The notes under the pieces are model-generated. The model was not told the origin of the DNA and searched no databases. It saw only the letters and a program-made list of their open reading frames with translations. From the NCBI RefSeq assembly GCF_023920705.1, contig NZ_CP094657.1, positions 3,162,001-3,226,000 on the forward strand: a DNA stretch of 64,000 nt, read 5' to 3'. Origin of the DNA: Acinetobacter sp. XS-4 (lineage in GTDB: Bacteria > Pseudomonadota > Gammaproteobacteria > Pseudomonadales > Moraxellaceae). Below, one piece after another: positions 45,920 through 55,659 of the stretch (position 1 is the first letter of the stretch; each line of letters starts with the position of its first letter). The position numbers and the translations under genes are program-made.

Positions 45920-48900
45920 TTACGCACTTTGCGAAAACCATATGGCTTCGCTCAATTGATCTAAAACAGTATCGAGCTGATTACCTAATACCTTGTCTAA
46001 TTGCTTAGCTCCACCAGTATCAGCAAAGCGATTATTCACAAATTCATGATCAATAATCACTTCATGAACCAACTGTTTTGCTAAACGATCCAACCATCTA
46101 CGCTGAGCTGGTGTCCAAGTATGTTTTGTATAGATTGACTGCATTGCTTTCGACACACGCTCATCAAATGGTATCAATGCTTCTCCAATAGCAGCTCGTC
46201 TAATATGACCAACAATACTCGCTGCAATGTCCTGATTAGTTTGGTTACGCACAGCACTTTGCAACTTGGCCTCATTATATCCGTTGCCGTCCAACAATAA
46301 CTTAACTTCTTTTAACTGTTCTCGAGTTAAATCTTTAGGTCTATTTACCACTACACCTAAAGCAACAGACTGGTTCAACTGTTCTTTAATAAAGTGATTA
46401 AATTGATCTAGGTAATCTTCAGGTTTTTGATTTGCACCATAAGTCTGTTCTCGATTGACCAACTCATCCTGATGCTCTGAAATAATAGGCTTCCTGTCAG
46501 AGCCAAGAAGTTCATCAACTTTAGCTAACTGATTGACTAAGCCTGAGTGCTTTATCATAAATTCAGCTGCCTTTTTAGGACCTAGATCATGTAAATGCTT
46601 ATGAAGTGCCTTAGGCTCAACACCCCACTGTTCGTGCAATTCATTTAACTTTTGCTTTAATAACGGCTTATTTTCTGCTTTTTTCTCAGCTTTACGCAAA
46701 ACTCTCATTAATTTTTGGCTTAGCTGACTAAGGACAACATGCGCATGTGTTTCCCCTAATTGCTCACCAGGGCAGTTTAATGCTCTGTCCAACATTTCAG
46801 GATCTGTTAACTCTTCAACGAGTTGTTCTAGAGTTACATTCGGGTCTTTTACTAACGGCTTCATGGTATTTACATCTTGCAAAGCAGCATAAATATCCAC
46901 AGGGTCATAGATACGAAAAACAGTTTTGCCAATCTCATCACAACGACGGGTCGCACGGCCAATCATTTGTTCATATAAAATACGAGACTTCACTCGGCGC
47001 ATGAACACAAGATTACAAATCTTAGGAACATCAATCCCTGTAGTAAGTAAGTCAACAGTAACCGCAATACTCGGGTATCTCTCATTTTTGTATTGACGAA
47101 TTAGTTGATCAACCTTGTCACTTTTACCTGTAATCTTGGCGACCGCGGCCTGATTATACCCACCATTATAAATATCTTTAAAAGCATCTCCCAACAGACG
47201 CACTACCATATCAGCATGAGCATCGGTCGCACAGAAGATCATGGTCTTCTCATCACCAAATGGATCAATTTCTTGAGCTAATTGTTCACAGATCACTCTA
47301 TTAAAATCTTTAGTAATTACTTGACGGTTAAAAGCATCAACTTCGAAATTAAGCTCATCATCTAGTTCAGCACTTTCGATTGAGCCTGTTTGTGTATTGA
47401 TCGCATTAACCTTTTCCCCTTTGGAAAATTTAATCCCATTTTGAGAAAGTAAAGTTTCATAACGAATCGGTGGCTCATGATCTATAAGCCAATCATCTGC
47501 GACTGCTTCTCGGTAAGAATAGGTATAGACGGGTTTACCAAATATGTCACTTGTATGCTTTGCAGGAGTTGCTGTTAAACCTACTTTGACTGCGTCAAAA
47601 TAGTCTAATACTCTCCGATAACTAGATAGATATTGCCCTACATCACGAGTTGCTATTTCCCCTTCTGTCATTTCCTGATCAAGTGTATAACCCCGATGGG
47701 CTTCGTCCACAATAATACAATCGAATTGGTCAACTGAAGGTGGGTTATCACTCATAAATATGCGCTTTACCATTGCCTGTACTGTTGCCACTTGCACACG
47801 TGTCTCTGCTTCAGCAGTCATATCGCCAAGATCTGCAATGTTATATATTCTAGTTAATGGGAGATTCTGCTCTAAAATAACTTCATTAAATGAATCTGTA
47901 GCCTGTTCCCCTAAAGCTCTTCGATCTACTAAAAATAAGATACGTTTAAATCTTTCTGTTTTTAAAAAGCGGTACATTAAACCAATAATTGTTCTTGTTT
48001 TACCAGTTCCTGTTGCCATTGCTAACAGCGCAGAACGAACACCTTGAGACAAAGCATTTTCAACTGCAATAATTGCTTTTTGTTGATAATCACGAACTTT
48101 TAGATATCCAAATGGCTCATCTTTTAATTTTTGCTGTGCCTCTTCTTTACTTCGTTTAAGGATATCTAATAAACCTTCTGGACTATGGAAGGATTGTAAT
48201 GGACGTCTAGTGTTACTCACACTGCGTACATCTCTAAACCAAGTTCCAGACTGTTCTGCCGATTGTTTGAAATACTCGCGACCATTACAAGAATATGCAA
48301 ATGGAATACGATAGAAGCTATCAACACCGTCAGACCAAGGTTGTGATAATCCTTCAAGCAACCAAGCTCCTTGTAGTGGATCTTCAATAGTTATTCCACG
48401 ACTGTACCGTTCAGCTTGAGTGATAGCGCCAGCCACATTCAGATTTTCTTTTTTTGCCTCAACTACAGCAATTGGCGTTAATCCTACAAACAGCACATAA
48501 TCAGCACGTTGACCTTTAAAATTTCCCTTCATCGGCCATTCAGCAATTGCCATATTCCGCCCTTTTTCAGGACGAGCACCTTTACGATAATCTAGTTCTT
48601 GTGTATCTGCTTCCCAACCCGCCTCTTGTAATTGCTGATCAATTAAAATACGAGTTAGCTTTTCGTCTAATACAATAGATTGACTCGCAGCCCGTGCATT
48701 ACGACCAATTTGTTGACGTTTAACAGAAACTTCTTTTTCGTTCTGATTTGAAAGTTTTTGCTGTAACTCCTTAACTTTCTCTTCATATTCTTGTTGTTGC
48801 TTTGCAAGCGCATCTTCATGTGCTTTAGCTTGAGCAGCAAATTTCTGAGCAGCTTTATCCATTGCTAAAGCTAATGCTTCATACTCTGATTTTTCCTTAG

Positions 48901-49435
48901 CAATTAAATCATTTAACTGCTGGCTAGAATCTAGCTGAACATTGGCTTTTTGCAGTTCATTTCGCAATTCCGATATTTCAGCCTGTAAATCTCGCAATTG
49001 TTGACTAGGGTCAACAGGAGGCACAAAAGGCTCAGGCTTAAAGTCTGGCCCAGCTTTGCCAAAAGAACGATGGAACCAAATTGCTAAATTACGGGCTACA
49101 ATTAAGCCACTAATAGCTTCTTTGTGTTTTGTTTTAAACTGATGAGTAGCCTTATTTCCTTCAATTCTTAAAGTATGGAATAAATCACGTACAACTTTAT
49201 CTAATTTTAATTCATTACTTAATTTATATATTAAGTCAGCTTGTGTGGTTTGTTCATTAAAATCAATACCAAGTGTTACCGCCATATGTTGAGCGATAGC
49301 TTCACCTAATTGGCGCAACTTAATTAAAGTGGTATTAGGATCACTATAAAAAACTCTTTCAGCAGCCTCGCCCAATTCTACGAATAATGGGTCATATTCA
49401 GCTAAAAAACTAAAATTTGTCGATTCAAGTGCCAC
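45920..49435 (-). CDS. hsdR: Type I restriction endonuclease subunit HsdR
   Basis: A 1171-residue motor/nuclease subunit. The N-terminus is a DUF4145-like domain (FVELGEAAERVFYSDPNTTLIKLRQLGEAIAQH), followed by a coiled coil near residues 145-235. The nuclease centre is D...VVEAKK in ADYVLFVGLTPIAVVEAKKENL. Helicase motifs follow: ATGTGKTRTIIGL, IIVDEAHRG, TATPAKHT and MIGRATRR. It is first in the operon, with 466 bases of AT-rich sequence upstream. The HsdR-HsdM-HsdS order plus the two extra genes makes a five-gene defence operon. Confidence 0.96.
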   Translation of the reverse strand: MALESTNFSFLAEYDPLFVELGEAAERVFYSDPNTTLIKLRQLGEAIAQHMAVTLGIDFNEQTTQADLIYKLSNELKLDKVVRDLFHTLRIEGNKATHQFKTKHKEAISGLIVARNLAIWFHRSFGKAGPDFKPEPFVPPVDPSQQLRDLQAEISELRNELQKANVQLDSSQQLNDLIAKEKSEYEALALAMDKAAQKFAAQAKAHEDALAKQQQEYEEKVKELQQKLSNQNEKEVSVKRQQIGRNARAASQSIVLDEKLTRILIDQQLQEAGWEADTQELDYRKGARPEKGRNMAIAEWPMKGNFKGQRADYVLFVGLTPIAVVEAKKENLNVAGAITQAERYSRGITIEDPLQGAWLLEGLSQPWSDGVDSFYRIPFAYSCNGREYFKQSAEQSGTWFRDVRSVSNTRRPLQSFHSPEGLLDILKRSKEEAQQKLKDEPFGYLKVRDYQQKAIIAVENALSQGVRSALLAMATGTGKTRTIIGLMYRFLKTERFKRILFLVDRRALGEQATDSFNEVILEQNLPLTRIYNIADLGDMTAEAETRVQVATVQAMVKRIFMSDNPPSVDQFDCIIVDEAHRGYTLDQEMTEGEIATRDVGQYLSSYRRVLDYFDAVKVGLTATPAKHTSDIFGKPVYTYSYREAVADDWLIDHEPPIRYETLLSQNGIKFSKGEKVNAINTQTGSIESAELDDELNFEVDAFNRQVITKDFNRVICEQLAQEIDPFGDEKTMIFCATDAHADMVVRLLGDAFKDIYNGGYNQAAVAKITGKSDKVDQLIRQYKNERYPSIAVTVDLLTTGIDVPKICNLVFMRRVKSRILYEQMIGRATRRCDEIGKTVFRIYDPVDIYAALQDVNTMKPLVKDPNVTLEQLVEELTDPEMLDRALNCPGEQLGETHAHVVLSQLSQKLMRVLRKAEKKAENKPLLKQKLNELHEQWGVEPKALHKHLHDLGPKKAAEFMIKHSGLVNQLAKVDELLGSDRKPIISEHQDELVNREQTYGANQKPEDYLDQFNHFIKEQLNQSVALGVVVNRPKDLTREQLKEVKLLLDGNGYNEAKLQSAVRNQTNQDIAASIVGHIRRAAIGEALIPFDERVSKAMQSIYTKHTWTPAQRRWLDRLAKQLVHEVIIDHEFVNNRFADTGGAKQLDKVLGNQLDTVLDQLSEAIWFSQSA

Positions 49436-49863
49436 GCTAAGTCTCTCAGTCTTATTTTTTATTAAAAGTAATAACCAGATGAAAATTCAATTACGTATAT
49501 TCAGGAATGGAACTAAGTAATTGTTATCTATAATAACCTAACAACTACTTATATATCCCTATAAATTATAAATAATTCTAAACAATCAACAAGCATCTCT
49601 ACGACATTAAATGTCGCAGTAGAGTTTTAATCAAATCTTTATAAACAATGATCTAGTTAAGATCAGATATTACTTAAATAAAAACAATTAAATTCAAATT
49701 AAATATTTAATTTTCAGTCAATTAAAAACGACTTATAAATACCCAGCCATTATTTTTTATTTTTATTAACTAGTATGTACTTAGAATAATTTAATGATTT
49801 CAAAATTTTCATCTATTTTAATATCACGACATGTTAAAGAAATAACTAAATTCCCAAATAAAA
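49436..49863. other. AT-rich region upstream of hsdR
   Basis: No ORF recognised. A small hairpin, CTCTAC/GTAGAG with inner CGACAT/ATGTCG, lies at 49597-49624. The region should hold the hsdR promoter; no consensus element was certain. Confidence 0.5.
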
Positions 49864-49890
49864 AAACCCCGAAACTTTCGTTTCAGGGCT
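49864..49890 (-). terminator. Terminator of ssrA
   Basis: On the minus strand CCCTGAAAC, loop GAAA and GTTTCGGGG (49867-49888, one G-U pair) are followed by a run of T. It lies 13 bases beyond the tmRNA 3' end. Confidence 0.88.
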
Positions 49891-49901
49891 TTTTCGAATT
49901 T

Positions 49902-50260
49902 TGGTGGAGATGGCGGGAGTTGAACCCGCGTCCGCCAGCATTACGCTCGAGAATACTACATGCTTAGATATCGTCTATTGTTTTAACACCAAGTGACCCG
50001 ACGAACAGGGTACAAGTTGCGATCCTCTAAGTTTGGTATAAAGCCCCGAGGCTTGACTCTATACGGACTTGTGTGCGTGCGCTACGGTCGGGTTCCTAAA
50101 CCACAAGTATTCTAGGAAGCGGACAAACTGCCCTTAGGCAGCTAGAGCGTAAGTTTCGTCGTTTGCGACTAAAATATGCAAATTTGATTTACGAGAGAAA
50201 ATGCGCTCTCGGCATGCATCTATGAGTTTCATCACCAGCGTCGAAGCCAATAACATCCCC
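49902..50260 (-). ncRNA. ssrA: Transfer-messenger RNA (tmRNA)
   Basis: The 3' end (left) reads as the complement of TGGTGGAGATGGCGGGAGTT, giving a tRNA-like arm GCGGGTTCAACTCCCGC and the CCA tail. The 5' end at 50260 begins GGGGATG, pairing with the 3' acceptor CATCTCC. The mRNA part encodes ANDETYALAA then TAA (near 50133-50165). It rescues stalled ribosomes and tags their products for proteolysis. The gene is about 359 bases, close to the usual size, and is a common integration site for mobile islands. Confidence 0.96.
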
Positions 50261-50379
50261 ATGAATGTCTGAGCATCATAGCATAACTAAAATAAAATAC
50301 TGTGCATTTTATCAACAGTCTGCTACTGATGAACATATTTACATAATTGAGTGTGTTTTGTTTTTTTCAAGGGCCACAT

Positions 50380-50409
50380 AAAAAAGCTGCCAAAAATGAC
50401 AGCTTTTTT
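50380..50409 (-). terminator. Terminator after ggt
   Basis: AAAAAAGCTG (50380-50389) pairs with CAGCTTTTTT (50400-50409); on the minus strand a T-rich tract follows. It ends the gamma-glutamyltransferase transcript. Confidence 0.85.
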
Positions 50410-50420
50410 TAAAGTTGGGT

Positions 50421-52403
50421 CTATAAAGCACCATTGCCTAACACAATACCTTCACGGCGTGGGTCTACCCCACCTGCGTATTTACTCTGATTATTAATAT
50501 TTACTTTCATAATCGTTGAAATACCGCTGGTTTGCGCAGAGTTGGAAACGCCATGCCCTTTTGCTTTTAAGCCTTCAATCAAATCAAGCAAAGAAAGCTG
50601 AACATTCGAGCTATCTACATTGGTGTTTTTGCTATTGGTCGCGCCAAAGTTAACAAGCGAAGTGGCCTGCTGTGCGTTTAAGTTCCAGTCCAGCGCACCT
50701 ACCAAAGTTTTAACTACATATTGAATGATCGTACCGCCACCTGGTGAACCTGTTGCCATATAAAACTCATCTGGCGTGGTGCCTTTAAACACTAAAGTTG
50801 GCGCCATGGTACTACGTGGGCGTTTGCCACCTTCCACACGGTTGGCAACCAGTGCCCCAGTGCTGTCTAGTGGGTTAGCACTAAAGTCAGTTAACTGGTT
50901 AGATAGCAAGAAACCATCCACCATGTGGAATGAACCCATGCTCGATTCAACAGTCGATGTCATTGAAACCACATTGCCATAGGCATCTACAATCGTGAAC
51001 TGAGTTGTCCCATGTTCAACAGTCGTATCGACACCCGAAGCTGGGTTGAAATTACCTGCTGGCGCAACGCCCATACTTTGGTTCAGGTTAATCAGTGCTG
51101 CACGTTGTTTTAAGTAGTTTTTATCAATAAAACTTGGAATACCCTGTGCTGGTAAAGCAACAAAGTCAGTGTCTGCCACATATTTATCGCGGTCGGCGTA
51201 GGCCAAACGCTCTGCCTCAGACACTAAATGCACGCCCATTACATCCGGCACACCGCCTTCATTTTCAGGGTTTTTAGGCGGATAAAGCGACATATCAAAG
51301 TTTTCTAAAATACCCAAAGTTTGCGCAACTGCAATCCCTCCCGAAGATGGAGGCGGCATGGTACAAACATAATAACGGTCACGATACGTCGTACAAATCG
51401 GGTCGCGTTTTTTAACCTGATAGTTCGATAAATCTTGCAAGGTCATTAAGCTTGGAGTAATTGGAGTTCGTGCTGGGTCATCCCCTAGTGTTTGGCCTGC
51501 TTTTGCCACAATCGCTTGGGCAATTGGGCCCGTATGCAACGCATTTGCACCTTGCGTGGCAAGTGCTTCTAGGGTTTTTGCATAGGCTTTATTGGTCATG
51601 GTCTCACCGACTTTACGAGGTGAACCATCTGTGTAGAAATAGGTTGCCATTGCATTTGCATCAAGCGCTAAGCTGTTTGCATTACTTGAAATTGCATCTG
51701 CCAAGCGGCCCGGAATGCGGAAACCGTTGTCAGCTAAACCAATCGCTTCACCAAAAAGCTGGTTCCACTTAAGCTTGCCATGTTCTTGTTGTGCTTGTTC
51801 AAGCAAACGCATCACACCCGGCACACCAATCGAGCGACCACTACGGCGCGCACTTGGTACAGGTGCTGGTGAATTTGGGTCATATATATCTTGGCGAATT
51901 AAATAATATTCATTGGCTGCAGCTGGTGCGGTTTCACGGCCATCGTAAGCCGTGACTTTTTTTGTTTTGGCATCGTAATACATCATAAAACCACTACCAG
52001 CAATGGTGCTCGATTGTGGCTCGACTAAACCTAGCACCGCTTGTACCGCAACGGCTGCATCGACTGCGCTACCACCTGCTCTTAAAACATCACAGCCCGC
52101 TTTTACCGCAAGTGGTGTGTTTGCCACCACCATATATTTATCTGCGTATTTAACCGTGTTGCCGAGTCTATAACCCGATGCACCTTCAGGCGCTGCTGGG
52201 TCACCATTTTGGTTTGAACCGACCACCACGTTTGAACCGTCTTGTGCCAATTTGCTACAACTGGTCGGGTCATTATCAACAATTAAATTGGGCGGGGTTG
52301 TATTTGAATCATCCTTGGGCTGATCTGAAGAATCATCTCCACATCCTTGTAATAAACCGACTGCTAATAAACTACTGAACAAAAATGAATATCTTTTATT
52401 CAC
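50421..52403 (-). CDS. ggt: Gamma-glutamyltransferase, lipoprotein form
   Basis: A 660-residue GGT. I use the GTG at 52403 because TTGGAGTTATCAC supplies the ribosome site and the product then starts with a lipoprotein signal, MNKRYSFLFSSLLAVGLLQGC. The heavy chain has AGGSAVDAAVAVQAVLGLVEPQSSTIAGSGFMMYYD. Self-cleavage would occur at the threonine of HGTTQFTIVDAYGNVVSMTST. PPPSSGGIAVAQ and GSPGGGTIIQYVV form the substrate site. It transfers or hydrolyses gamma-glutamyl groups, mainly of glutathione, outside the cytoplasm. Confidence 0.93.
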   Translation of the reverse strand: MNKRYSFLFSSLLAVGLLQGCGDDSSDQPKDDSNTTPPNLIVDNDPTSCSKLAQDGSNVVVGSNQNGDPAAPEGASGYRLGNTVKYADKYMVVANTPLAVKAGCDVLRAGGSAVDAAVAVQAVLGLVEPQSSTIAGSGFMMYYDAKTKKVTAYDGRETAPAAANEYYLIRQDIYDPNSPAPVPSARRSGRSIGVPGVMRLLEQAQQEHGKLKWNQLFGEAIGLADNGFRIPGRLADAISSNANSLALDANAMATYFYTDGSPRKVGETMTNKAYAKTLEALATQGANALHTGPIAQAIVAKAGQTLGDDPARTPITPSLMTLQDLSNYQVKKRDPICTTYRDRYYVCTMPPPSSGGIAVAQTLGILENFDMSLYPPKNPENEGGVPDVMGVHLVSEAERLAYADRDKYVADTDFVALPAQGIPSFIDKNYLKQRAALINLNQSMGVAPAGNFNPASGVDTTVEHGTTQFTIVDAYGNVVSMTSTVESSMGSFHMVDGFLLSNQLTDFSANPLDSTGALVANRVEGGKRPRSTMAPTLVFKGTTPDEFYMATGSPGGGTIIQYVVKTLVGALDWNLNAQQATSLVNFGATNSKNTNVDSSNVQLSLLDLIEGLKAKGHGVSNSAQTSGISTIMKVNINNQSKYAGGVDPRREGIVLGNGAL

Positions 52404-52679
52404 GTGATAACTCCAATATATACGCTTGCCTATCCATGCAATTGCCATGCAAGCTTCTTTGTTTTCAGGTATTAAGTTTTTTTAATCTTTGATAAAAATA
52501 AGGTTTTATAATATTGAATGTTTAAGGGCGTTTTATCCTGTGCCCTGTCTTAAGCCTCCTTGCTTGATATCACACGCTTTTATATTTGATCTGCCCGATT
52601 CTGGCATGCTTTATTTAGTGAAATACAGGCAAAATCTACCATTTATAGACTCGCTTTATTTTTTAATAGAGCTAAAAAA

Positions 52680-52703
52680 ACACCTCCGAAGAGATGCTTT
52701 TTT
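52680..52703 (-). terminator. Terminator after emrB
   Basis: On the minus strand GCATCTC, loop TTCG and GAGGTGT (52680-52697, two G-U pairs) are followed by T7. Confidence 0.75.
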
Positions 52704-52707
52704 ATCT

Positions 52708-54234
52708 TTAGTGAGAAGGCATTCCGCCGACGTCCCCTTTGGGTTTCGGACACAGCCAAATGACCAGCCCCGCAAAGACAAACACCATTGCAAACAGCAA
52801 AAACACATGGTTTGCCGACATGGTAATGGCTTCTTTATCGACGAGGTTGGAAATAATTCCTAAGGTCGAGTCAGCCGAAAAACCATTTTGCGCAAGGTTA
52901 TTTTGAACTTCGGCAGTATTTAGGTTAGACACCATTTCACTGCGTGCAACTTTGGCGTGGTCGTCCCACACGGTCACTGCAATTGACGCACCAATCGCCC
53001 CTGCCATGGTTCTTAAAAAGTTCATGAGGCCCGCAGCAGATGCAATCTCTTGCTGGAGTACCGAACCGAGTGCAATATTCGACAGTGGAATAAAGAAGAA
53101 TGGTACAGCAAAACCTTGCAAGATTTGCGGCCAAGCCAGTGCCATAAAGTCAGCGTCTGTGGTCCAGAATGCCCTCATTAAGGTTACAGCACCCAACAAA
53201 ATTAAACCAAAACTGGCTAGTGCTCGTGGGTCATGTTTAGTCGAGAGCTTTGCCACAATTGGTGACATGGTCAAACTACCAAAGCCCATAGTTGCGGTTA
53301 AATAGCCAGCCCACGTGGCGGTGTAGGAAAGGTTCATTTGCAGCCACTGTGGAATCAGTACAATACTGCCAAAGAACGCTCCAAAGCCGAGCGATAAGGC
53401 CAGTACTGAAATAGCAAAGCCCCTATGCCTGAAGACTTTCACATCCACCACGGGGTGCTTGTCGGTCAGCTCCCATATGAGGAACACCACAAAGCCAATG
53501 GCGGCAGTTAAGCCTAACACCACAATGCTGGTGCTATTAAACCAGTCGCGTTCATGCCCCAAATCGAGCATGAGCTGTAGCGCACCAATCCACAGAATTA
53601 ACAAACCTAAACCAACGGTATCGATTCTTAAAGAAATCGTTTCTGTTTCGGCGGGCTTAAGCAAACGGATTGCCGCTAAAACACAAATAATGCCGACCGG
53701 TATGTTAATAAAGAAAATCCAGTGCCAAGACAAGTTGTCACTAATCAGACCACCCAAAATTGGTCCTAAAATTGGCCCAACGACGGTCGTCATTGCCCAT
53801 AGGCCCATTGCTTGTGCATGCTTTTCTTTAGGGAAAATACGCATGAGCAAAGTTTGGCTGAGTGGCATGAGCGGGCCACCGCATAGACCTTGTCCAATAC
53901 GGAAAAACACCAGCATTCCTAACGAGTTTGCTAGACCGCACAAGAAAGAAAAAATGGTAAAACCAATCAGGCCAAAAATAAAAACCCGAACGGTACCAAA
54001 GCGCCCTGCAAGCCAACCCGTTAAAGGTACACAAATCGCTTCTGCAACTGCATACGACGTAACAACCCATGTGCCTTGTGTGCTTGAAACAGCAAGGTTA
54101 CCGGTAATGTGCGGTACAGATACGTTGGCAATGGTCGTATCGAGCACGACCATAAAGTTCGACAAGGCAATAACAAACGCTGCCAGTAATAAACGGCCAC
54201 CGCTTAGTTCGGCAAAAGGTGTTTGCGTTTTCAT
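52708..54234 (-). CDS. emrB: DHA2 family multidrug efflux MFS transporter (EmrB type)
   Basis: A 508-residue MFS carrier with fourteen hydrophobic segments. The first half has LDTTIANVSVPHITGNLAVSSTQGTWVVTSYAVAEAICVPLTGWLAGRFG, and WHWIFFINIPVGI marks DHA2 drug exporters. It works with the periplasmic adaptor encoded six bases upstream and an outer-membrane channel not in this window. EmrB-type pumps expel hydrophobic toxicants; the actual substrates are unknown here. Confidence 0.92.
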   Translation of the reverse strand: MKTQTPFAELSGGRLLLAAFVIALSNFMVVLDTTIANVSVPHITGNLAVSSTQGTWVVTSYAVAEAICVPLTGWLAGRFGTVRVFIFGLIGFTIFSFLCGLANSLGMLVFFRIGQGLCGGPLMPLSQTLLMRIFPKEKHAQAMGLWAMTTVVGPILGPILGGLISDNLSWHWIFFINIPVGIICVLAAIRLLKPAETETISLRIDTVGLGLLILWIGALQLMLDLGHERDWFNSTSIVVLGLTAAIGFVVFLIWELTDKHPVVDVKVFRHRGFAISVLALSLGFGAFFGSIVLIPQWLQMNLSYTATWAGYLTATMGFGSLTMSPIVAKLSTKHDPRALASFGLILLGAVTLMRAFWTTDADFMALAWPQILQGFAVPFFFIPLSNIALGSVLQQEIASAAGLMNFLRTMAGAIGASIAVTVWDDHAKVARSEMVSNLNTAEVQNNLAQNGFSADSTLGIISNLVDKEAITMSANHVFLLFAMVFVFAGLVIWLCPKPKGDVGGMPSH

Positions 54235-54240
54235 AAGCGT

Positions 54241-55392
54241 TTACTTCGCAGATAAGTCGACTTTTGCTTCCATCGACAAGCCAACACGCAGTGGGTGTTC
54301 AGCAAGTTCTTTCGGGTCAAGTGCAATACGAACCGGTAAGCGTTGAACCACTTTAATCCAGTTACCTGTTGCGTTTTGAGCCGGAATTAAGGCAAAGGCA
54401 GAGCCTGTACCACCAGAGAAGCCCATCACTTTGCCGTGATATTCAACGTCGTCGCCATATAAATCTGAAGTAAGCGTAACGATTTGACCCGGACGGACTT
54501 TTTTCAACTGACTTTCTTTAAAGTTTGCATCTACATATAAATCATTCAGCGGCACAATCATCATCATGCTGGTGCCCGGTGCAACACGTTGGCCAACTTG
54601 AATATTACGACGTGTAACTACACCATCAACTGGCGCACGAATCACGGTACGTTCTAAATCAAGCTGAGCTTGTTCAACATGCGCCTGTGCAACTTGCACA
54701 TCAGGTGTTGAAACTTCGCTTACACCCTGAATTAAGGCTTCGTTTGCAGCTAAGGTGCTTTCAGCAGCTTTACGGCTTGAAGACGCTTGCGCTAAACCAG
54801 CTTTAGCAAGCTCTAGCCCTGCTTTGGCGGTTTCAACTGCACTTTGTGCCTTAGTGAGTTCTTCTTTAGATACTGCACCAGACGCGGCAAGTTGTGCACG
54901 GCGGTTGAGCTCTAATCCGGCTTTGTCATAGTCGGCCTGCGCTTGAGCAACTTGTGCTTTAGCGCTATTAATTTCGTCGTCACGAACTACAACTTGAGAG
55001 TTTAAAGAACTACTGTTTGCCGCAGTTTGTTTGTATTGGCGTTTTGCTTTTGCGAGTTCTGCCTCAGCTTGCGCTAATGCAATTTTGGCATCACGGTCAT
55101 CAATACGAACCAGCACGTCACCACGATGTACCGTTTGGGTATCTTTTACAACAACCTGAGCGACCTGACCGCTCACCATTGAAGTAATTTGCGCGGTTTC
55201 AGCACCGACATAGGCATTATCCGTACTCACGGAATGATTTAAAAATAATGCCCAAATTGCATATAAAATAGCGGCGATCAATAAAATCAGCGCAAAAAAA
55301 CCAAGAAATTTTTTGCGCTTGTTTTGATTGTTGTCATCCGAGGCAGATGTTGTTGGCACTGTTTCTTCTACATTGCTTTGTGCATCAGTCAT
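54241..55392 (-). CDS. emrA: HlyD family periplasmic adaptor (EmrA type)
   Basis: A 383-residue membrane fusion protein. An N-terminal transmembrane anchor is followed by the biotinyl-lipoyl-like half VSTDNAYVGAETAQITSMVSGQV, a long alpha-helical hairpin of about 120 residues rich in Ala, Gln and Lys, and the returning DLERTVIRAPVDGVVTRRNIQVGQRVAPG. It links EmrB to an outer-membrane factor. Upstream 267 bases hold its promoter; no regulator gene is adjacent, unlike emrRAB of E. coli. Confidence 0.92.
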   Translation of the reverse strand: MTDAQSNVEETVPTTSASDDNNQNKRKKFLGFFALILLIAAILYAIWALFLNHSVSTDNAYVGAETAQITSMVSGQVAQVVVKDTQTVHRGDVLVRIDDRDAKIALAQAEAELAKAKRQYKQTAANSSSLNSQVVVRDDEINSAKAQVAQAQADYDKAGLELNRRAQLAASGAVSKEELTKAQSAVETAKAGLELAKAGLAQASSSRKAAESTLAANEALIQGVSEVSTPDVQVAQAHVEQAQLDLERTVIRAPVDGVVTRRNIQVGQRVAPGTSMMMIVPLNDLYVDANFKESQLKKVRPGQIVTLTSDLYGDDVEYHGKVMGFSGGTGSAFALIPAQNATGNWIKVVQRLPVRIALDPKELAEHPLRVGLSMEAKVDLSAK

Positions 55393-55620
55393 GGTATGTT
55401 CCTAAAGATGAGTTGGCTTTGCCATCAATCTCGCACTACACCTTGCTATAGAGTTTTTATTTTTCTATAAACAAGACATATCGCATTGTCAAAGGAGCTA
55501 ATTTTAACGCTAAAACCTCACAATATGAGAATAAAAATTTATAACTCATGCGTTCGTTCTAATTAAACTAATGTTTATCTCAAAGTTTTTGTAAAAATTT
55601 TAGCTTTTCAAACACTAAAA

Positions 55621-55639
55621 AAAGCGCACTTGGCGCTTT
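55621..55639 (-). terminator. Terminator after the hotdog thioesterase
   Basis: AAAGCGC (55621-55627) pairs with GCGCTTT (55633-55639), loop ACTTG; on the minus strand a T-run follows. Confidence 0.85.
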
Positions 55640-55659
55640 TAAATGGCTCAATTCATTGC

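Noticed and set aside
49597..49624. Hairpin CTCTAC/GTAGAG upstream of hsdR as a terminator or RNA gene
   Set aside because: The stem is short and bulged, no gene ends there on the strand with the T-run, and no promoter was found.
53459..54346. 295-residue open frame on the plus strand across emrB
   Set aside because: It is antisense to a clear MFS gene with intact motifs; composition (Lys, Pro, Thr, Ser) is what the complement of a membrane protein gives.
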